Source of the DNA: Monosporascus cannonballus
Taxonomy: Eukaryota; Ascomycota; Sordariomycetes; Xylariales
Assembly (NCBI GenBank): GCA_004154925.1
Contig: QJNS01000321.1
Coordinates: forward strand, 1-64,000
DNA length: 64,000 bases
Direction: 5' to 3'
Under the pieces are notes generated by a model. It saw only the letters and a program-made list of their open reading frames with translations. It was not told the origin of the DNA and ran no database searches. Below are positions 57,116 to 64,000 of this stretch, one piece after another. Numbering within the stretch: the stretch's first letter is position 1; every line of letters starts with the position of its first letter. A program made the position numbers and the translations under genes.

Positions 57116-59980
57116 TCGTTATATCTTAATATTTTAATTATAATCTTATTATAAATTTAGAATTTCGTTGTAAAGTTTTTAATTTTTACAATTAATTGAA
57201 TCGTTTTTGTTTCGTTTATATTTATCCCTTTACTTATGAAATTTATATCACGAAATATTTTCTTAGTACTAGCAGTTTATCGTAATATTATGCGCTAAAT
57301 TTAATTGTTTTTTTCTATTATCAGTTTAATCTTTTACTTAATTTTTATGTTAAAAGATCTAAATAAATATCAATTTGAATTACCAATATGTTATAATCGA
57401 ATATATAGATTTTATAATTATATAATATATTAAGTTCTTTAATTTTAATAACTTTATTAATCGTAATAATTTTTGTAATTATTGTAGAAAGATAAAAACT
57501 TGTTAGGTTAATTATATATTATTATTATTCATTTATCGGCGTTTTCATAAGATAGTAGCATTATTAGTGATTGTAACAATCTTTGTCGCAGCAAATATAA
57601 TTAAAACGTTTTTTTATATACGCTTAATACGTTATACTCTATAATTTTATCAATTTTAATATACAATACAGTTACGCCGATTGTAAGTCATAATATGTAT
57701 AAATTTATAATATGATAATTCATTTATTAGTTTCCTTTTTATTTACTCGCAGCATTTTATCTTCGCTAATATAAAATACCTATTTTTTTCGAGCTAAAAG
57801 GTTATTACTCTTTAATAACTCGTTTGATTTTGTTATTGCTGTAACTATTATTATTATTATAAGCTATTAGATTTGGATAATCTTTTAATTATCGTTGTTT
57901 GTATTAAAGTTATTTAGAAATTAAATTTAAATTCTTTTTTAAATTTTATCTATCGTACTTTTTAAATCGTATTATTTTACGGTTTTTTTATATCGGTATT
58001 TATCTTTTTTTTTAAGTTTTCAAGTAGGAACTTGTATTTTTTGATTACGTAAGATACATTTGGGTTCAAGCCAAATTTTTTGGTCTGAGCAAAATATACA
58101 GAAAATTATTACATGATATAATTTGCACGAGAGATACTATACCCAGTATCTTCGAATACGATAACTAATCTATGGCTTTTATAGTTAAGATAGATTTGAT
58201 CTTTGTCCTATAGAGCCTCGCTTTAAAGTCGAGTAGTTGCCGATAATGTTTTTATTTTTTGATTATAGATCTTTTTATTGTAATTATAGTAAAAGATTTG
58301 TTGGTCGTTTTACCTTTTTATAACTTTAATTTTATAAGTTTTAGCTAAATATTATAGAGCATCGGTAATATTTTACTTTTTTTATTATAGTTAAGCTTTA
58401 AATCTTTTAATCTCTATATTTAGTTATTTGTTTCCTCTACATTATCGTTTTTATTAATATTTATCAATTTTAAATGTTTTTCTAGTAATTATTTGAACAT
58501 GTTGGATATTTTAATATAAAAACTTTTATTTTTTGCGTTTCATTTTTATATTTAGGTAATATATCTTAATTAAGATGTTTTTATTTTTTATTTTAGTTTT
58601 GGCTTTTTTAACCATCAGATTCTTATAAATAATAACGTATTTAAAGGCCGAGTCTAGTTATTAAATTTCTAAAAAATTATTACAGTATTATTTGTTTTTT
58701 GGGGAATTTTCGAAATTAATACGAATTGTATTGATAGATTCTATTTAATTAGCGAAGGAGTTTAAGTAAAATTAATAGCGTTCTTTTAATTTATTTTAGT
58801 GAATTTGTTATTATAGTTTTAAATAAACTTCACTTATTTTTAACAAAAAATATAATTATTAAAACTCTGTTACTTGAATTCAAATATTCTTAAAAATCTA
58901 AATATATACGAATTTAAATTAATAAACTTGGTATATTCTCTTTTACCTTACACGGTTACGATTTTAATACCTTAATTTTGATATTATTTAGAATTTATTC
59001 TTTTTGTATTTATTAAAACACTGTTCTTAATTAAGCAATATATTTTTATATTTATTAAATAACCGCTTAAATTAAAGAAATATTGTTAAACGCTATTATT
59101 GAAAGTTTAACATTATTATAAAATAAAATTTTTCAATAGGTAACGTTCAAAGAGTTAATAAATTATTCAACCTAGAAAGTTTAGTTTATATTAATAAAAA
59201 TATCGAAAATATTAAGTATTAAAGACGTATTACTTGTCTTAATCATAAAAGATAATTACGTAATTAGATTTTATTTTAATTCCTCTTCTTAGAAGAAAAG
59301 TACTAAATAGTTTTGTATTGTTTTTATAATTATTTCGCATTTTTATATATTTTGTTTATTAGTCGTTACTCTTTTTTATAAATTTCGTCGTTTACTTTGC
59401 AACGTTACAATTTACAATAAATTTACGCGTAATACGGTGTTTGTAAATGCTCAATTACGCAACTTATAACAGTTTCTAACTATTCGTAGCGCTTATAACT
59501 GTCTTTTAAATTACTGTTAGCACTGACTATAACAATTATATATATATTAATATATTAATCTCAAATAATTCAATCTTTGCTCATCTTTACAATGTTATCA
59601 ATATAAATTCTATGGAAACTATAATAAATATAACTCTGTGTAAAACATCGATTCTTAATAAAAAACATAATTATAGCTTTAAAACAAAATAGATATATAT
59701 TTACATAAAGTAGCAAATTATACTTATATTTTTAAATATAAATGTGGACCTATAAATAGTTAGTAGTTATGTTATATTTGAAATTATCTGCTATTTCGCT
59801 TTTTTGGGCTGTTGTAATAAGAAGGTGCTTAATACCATGTTTATTAATTAAAACACCTATTTTAAATATAAATTCTATAAACAAGGCAGTATAGTATTTT
59901 GTTATTATTATTATTCCGCCAGGTTATAACGATACAAAGAAACGGATTATTCTAATTGTAATAATTAGTTGAAAACCGCA
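57116..59980. other. AT-rich DNA with a moderately preserved patch at 58030-58240
   Basis: Mostly AT-rich and unreadable. The patch at 58030-58240 has more GC; its minus strand is open for short distances (KSKNISGNYSTLKRG-like), without a recognisable motif. Considered as transposase remains but not supported. Confidence 0.4.
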
Positions 59981-60760
59981 TTTAAAACGTTAATTTCTAG
60001 CACATGAGTAACAGGGTAGGCTTATACACGTTCCCAGAAACCGGTAGCTGTCAACCTATTTAGATGAAATAGTTAATATCGAGTAGGGTATCGCCGACGA
60101 ATAGGATTTTAGTCATCTTTTATTTGTACTAGGATTATCGCGATAAGATCCTAGAGACTTTTTGTTAAAAGGAGGATTTAGCATTAAATCATAGAAAATA
60201 GAATAAAACAGGTTGTATTTAGAGTATTAAGAAATAACGTCAGATAGGGTATTGCTAGCGGATGGGATATATTTCCGGAGGAGGTCGAACCGTAGTTGGA
60301 GTGAACGGATGCGTATGCCGATAGACCGAGAAATTGGAACGTAGTTGGAGTTAGTTTAAGGTGCAATTTTTTTTTATTGCGTGGCGTTGTTTTAGGCGGT
60401 AGCAAGCTTCCAAATTAGATATCCGCTAGGAGGCTGTCCATCTTCTGATTATAGAACCTCTATTAATGCTACAGTGGGCGAAGGCATTGGTTAACATACG
60501 TATACGCGTACGTATGTACCGAGGCAAGGGATTGCGGATTGATAGGAATAAAGAGGTTTGACGATAAACGAAGATCACTTGTCAGCTAAACGAACGGAGC
60601 TATTTAAAATCGCCCGAGGTCGTAAAGCAGGAAATACGCGCATATTAAGAATTAAAGTGCAAATAGCTGTTAAGCTGCTGTCGTAGATACAGTGGTGGTG
60701 CAAAAGTCTCGGTAAACTCCATTTTTCCATACAAACTCATAGATTTCCCCCTCGAATATT
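59981..60760. other. unmutated island with internal short repeats and a palindrome
   Basis: The largest non-RIP island apart from the pogo gene. It contains repeated short motifs (TAGGGTAT.GC at 60084 and 60246; CGTAGTTGGAGT at 60290 and 60341) and an ACATACGTA/TACGTATGT palindrome at 60494-60517. A 73-codon minus frame (60405-60184) is open but has no recognisable domain. It may be a relic of a non-coding or diverged mobile sequence. Confidence 0.45.
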
Positions 60761-61114
60761 TCCCAAACTTTATATTATAATAATAATATGTAAAATGTAA
60801 TTCTGTAGATATTTCCACACTATATGTTACAGTGACATTATATATATATGAAAATAAGTTAATAAATTGAAATAATTGTTAAAAAGCAGTATAAAAATCG
60901 ATTAAAAATATAAGGGTAAATATTTTACGTAATACTATAAAAATTTTAAAAAGCATTTTCACTTTTAATGTTATACTCAAAACATTATATTAATTGATTT
61001 TTAATTAATTTTTATTTATCCGGAATGGTATTTATTTTCGCTACGTAAATTTTGTTCAAAATTAAGCAAAACTTTAACCTTTTAAAATTAACTCAATATA
61101 TATTATGTATTTAT
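60761..61114. other. AT-rich spacer
   Basis: AT-rich DNA with a short AT microsatellite near 60838-60850. Nothing else seen. Confidence 0.5.
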
Positions 61115-61119
61115 ATCGT

Positions 61120-61489
61120 TGTTATGACCCGACAAGCTGCGGCCTCGGAAAACGGTCGCAACAGGAAAACGACTAATCGAGATAGGTCAAGTTACGTAAT
61201 GGCTCGACAGGATCGATGGTAAAGCACATAGAGCCAGGCTCAACAGGATCGATGGTAAAGCCCATAAAGCCAGGCTTAATAAGGACCGAAAAATCAAAAT
61301 ATATACGTTCATTATTTCCATAATTCAGATAACTTCAGCTTGCAATACAATATCGTTATCTAAGGTGCCCTTAATATTACGAGACGTAACACGTTACTAT
61401 ATTTATTGCTTAGATTCCCACGATATTCCTGCTAACATAAACCCGTCGACTTAAGGTTTAATAGTTGGTTTAACCGCCTAGCCGTTACA
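61120..61489 (+). repeat. LTR C, variant of the A/B family
   Basis: About 370 bp from TGTTATGACCCGACAAGC to CCTAGCCGTTACA. Its 3' half (from about 61300) aligns with the LTRs of A and B; the U3 half differs and carries a 36-bp tandem duplication (61201-61236, 61237-61272, then a third start) built on GACAGGATCGATGGTAAAGC. Little RIP. I found no matching 5-bp duplication, so it may be a truncated or recombined solo LTR. Confidence 0.82.
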
Positions 61490-62044
61490 ACCTTCGACGT
61501 ATGTTAAGAAGTGTGAGTTTTTATATAGAACTAGGTTTTTTTTGGAATTTATTATATAAAAATTTAACGTAATATCTTAATATAAAATATAAATAATTAA
61601 ACTTTTAAAATTTAGATAAGGTAATAAATATTAGGTGTGCAATATGCAATTACCATATATCTTACAAAAAAAGATATAATTATATGCAAAACAGATAAAA
61701 TAGTTGAGGTTTTAAATTATATATTAATTTATTCAAAAACTTTGAAGTTATTAATAAAGAAAATTAAAATATAATAGTGGAGAATGTGAAAAGTGGAGAC
61801 TAAACCGCGACTTTTGCAATCCGACTATACGTAGGCCAATTTTAGTATTTTTTAACATATTCTTTAGACTTTAAACAAAATCTTACTAAAAGATTAAGCA
61901 AAATTAAAGCGGTAAAGGTTTTTAAAAATTAGTGCCGCGAACTTCTTTTTAGTGACGTAGTGGTATTTACGGGTAGTTTACAGGAAGGTAACATAGTGGG
62001 TTACAGATTTACAATTTACTCGGATAAAAAATTTCTGACGATTT
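61490..62044. other. spacer between two opposed LTRs
   Basis: AT-rich first half, then moderately GC-bearing from about 61790 (GTGGAGAATGTGAAAAGTGGAG). No coding motif from a retroelement. Confidence 0.45.
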
Positions 62045-62340
62045 TGTGACCAGCTAGGGATTTAACCAACTATTAAACCTTAGTCGTACGAGTTTATGTT
62101 AGCAGAAGTATCGTGGGAATCTGAACAATGAATATAGTAATATGTTACGTTTGGTAATACCAAGGGTACTTTAAGTAACGAATTATTATTGGAAATTGGT
62201 GTTATCTAAATTATGGAAATGATAAGCGTATATATTCTGATTTCTTTAGTACTGCTTATCTTTGCTCAGCAAAGCCTTATTAAGTTACCTCAGCTAGCTC
62301 AGACGTCCCTGGCTCGTTTTCTCAATTTTTTCAAAGTTAC
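62045..62340 (-). repeat. LTR D, minus strand, variant or truncated copy of the A/B family
   Basis: The plus strand starts TGTGACCAGCTAGGGATTTAAC and follows the shared LTR half (TATCGTGGGAATCTGAAC, AATATAGTAATATG) to about 62240. It then has its own sequence (CTTTGCTCAGCAAAGC, a perfect 7-bp hairpin with a 2-base loop at about 62262-62277) instead of the U3 of A, B or C. The expected end (complement of TGTTACGACC) is absent, so it is truncated or a further U3 variant. Confidence 0.72.
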
Positions 62341-64000
62341 TTAAATACCGCTCCACAACGCTAAATATTAATTAATCAAATCCCAAATCCCCGTAATAAG
62401 CCAGTAAGGCTTAAGTTATAATTACGCAATAACTTTTTCGTTTGGTACTTTTGCTTTTTTAAAAAAACGAAAATTTGTAATAATTTAATAATAAAATATT
62501 TCTGTAACGATATATATATATATTTATACGATTGCCTTAAATATAGCTTATTATTAATATTATTTTGGTCTTAATTAAAATTTATTTGTTATTTTCAATC
62601 CCTAACGTATTTATTAGTTATAATCCGAATTTGTTACGTTATTATCTCCCTTTTTAAAATACGATAAATCTGAATTTTCTTAATTTTATTGCGTTACGTT
62701 TTTAGAACAAAATGTACGTACGTTTATATTAGATTTTTGGTATTAATATAAGAAATCTAATATAACGTTTGAAACTTTTATTCGTAATTAGGTTTTTTGC
62801 GAAAATAATAGCCGATCGCATAATTTAATTATTCGGATTAGCCGATTAATTAACGTTTTAAAAAAAATATATGCGAAAAGTTGTTAATATACGAAGATTA
62901 ATAAGAATTTTTAATTCCGATTAATTAGAATCCCGTTATACGTAAATATTATAATATATTATACGGAAAACTTATAGCTTTTTTGAAAAAGCTTAAATTT
63001 CGCCGTTCGCCGAAAAGATTATTACTTAAAATTAAAATAATTTATATTACCTTAAACGAAAGTTAACGATTTATAAAAACATTTGCTCCTAATTAATTTA
63101 AATTTTTAAATAAAATAATTTTATATTTAAAGAAAAAATAACAATCGTATAATACGAAAAGGAAAACATAACGATTTTTTAATAATAACGATCCGGACAT
63201 TTTTATATATCCTTTTTTATGGTTTTAATTATTTTAATTAAGATAATTTTTAAAATTAATAATAGTTATTTAAATTATTTATTAAGTAAGTTTTTATTAT
63301 TTTTAGGCTTATTACGGAATAATATTAAAATGTTAAAAAACTTAAGTATTTACGAAAATTATTATATATTAAATAAAGATATAATTTACTTAATAAACGA
63401 AATTAAGGTAATCGCATTAATTCCTTTATAATAATATAGTTTTAATTAAAATAAATTATGTTATATAATTAGGTATAATACGACGATATCGTATTTTAGT
63501 ACGATAATTTTAATATTTAAAATTATATTCGTAATATAACGTTTTAATACGGTATTATTATGCGGAATTTTATTATTGCCATTATTTGTTATTATAGCCG
63601 TATCTTTAAAAAAGGATTAAAGTAAGTTATATTTTAATTTAATTAATATTATAAAGTAAAATGCTTTTATAAAACGTTTTAATAATATCTGATATTATTA
63701 AATATTTTTTAATAATTTGTAATTAATATTATCCGAATTTTATTTTTTATCTTTATTAGTGCGTTTTATAAACGGAATAAATAAAAATCCCTTAATTTTC
63801 CCAAATTAAAACGTATATCATATAATAAACGCGGTTTGATTTCGTTAAATGCAGTTAACGAAAATAAAGGTATTAGTAACGGTATATATCACGTTTATTA
63901 AAAAACTTTTAAGGAATATATAAATTTAAAGAAAAATAATTTTATCCGTTTTTAAAACGTTTTTATCGTATTTATAATAATTTAAAAATAATTAGTTATA
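62341..64000. other. RIP-type relic DNA running off the window
   Basis: The first 130 bp are moderately GC-bearing; the rest is CpG-bearing AT-rich DNA like the transposon relics. A 70-codon plus frame (63219-63431) ends NKDIIYLINEIKVIALIPL and may be a real coding remnant since it is better balanced at its C-terminal end, but I recognise no family. Probably another mutated transposon continuing to the right. Confidence 0.4.

Noticed and set aside
57116..58700. Possible Tc1-like transposase on the minus strand
   Set aside because: Short open pieces only; no D..D..D/E block or helix-turn-helix could be matched.
63780..63900. Possible start of another pogo-type helix-turn-helix (TRFDFVK and following Gln-rich stretch)
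   Set aside because: Too short and cut by the window end; it needs five or more stop codons explained by RIP with no supporting motif.
1..64000. CRISPR arrays, bacterial operons, ribosome binding sites, riboswitches
   Set aside because: No spaced identical repeats or bacterial gene organisation; all features point to a fungal genome.
1..64000. tRNA, rRNA or telomere repeats
   Set aside because: No conserved tRNA box pattern, rRNA core or TTAGGG run was recognised by eye; a covariance search could still find a mutated tRNA.

Overview
The window looks like heterochromatic, AT-rich DNA of a filamentous ascomycete fungus. Three things point there: several families of Ty3/Gypsy LTR retrotransposons with chromodomain integrases, a pogo/Fot1-type DNA transposon, and mutation of almost every repeat in the pattern of repeat-induced point mutation (RIP). 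In RIP, C:G pairs become T:A, so Gln and Trp codons turn into stops and CpA/TpG become TpA, while CpG is largely kept. I see no intact host gene, no tRNA or rRNA, and no operon-like structure. Nearly all short open frames are accidental. The species cannot be named from sequence alone; plant-pathogen or endophyte AT-isochores (Leptosphaeria- or Epichloe-like) and fungal pericentromeres look like this.

Layout. 1-1545: a pogo/Fot1-like transposase on the minus strand, cut by the window edge, one frame with five RIP-type stops and an intact DDD triad. 2790-3500: a minus-strand relic of a membrane-protein gene with a GC-rich, barely mutated core. 4383-18044: Gypsy element A (382-bp LTRs, duplication ATACG). 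Inside its chromodomain sits a second Gypsy element, H (9953-16862, 188-bp LTRs, duplication ATATA). 18208-18644: a solo LTR of family F. 19322-24819: Gypsy element E (188/190-bp LTRs, duplication AGAAC). 25116-38795: Gypsy element G (about 204-bp LTRs), whose 3' part holds Gypsy element F in the opposite orientation (32098-38372, 417/419-bp LTRs, duplication TTAAG). 41572-41761: a near-pristine solo LTR of family E (duplication GATTA). 43883-50611: Gypsy element B on the minus strand (388-bp LTRs, duplication ATATG), same family as A. 50617-61100: extremely AT-rich DNA with a few GC-richer islands that have escaped RIP. 61120-62300: two oppositely oriented LTRs related to A/B. 62350-64000: unrecognised RIP-type relic DNA.

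The elements give a relative history: A before H, and G before F. They also show graded decay. Five of six reverse transcriptases have lost one or both catalytic aspartates of the YxDD box by G-to-A changes. Only F keeps it, and F also carries an antisense coiled-coil frame next to its 3' LTR. Nothing here works as a gene system now. The interest lies in the nested structure, the RIP pattern, the U3 repeat modules of the LTRs and the unmutated islands.
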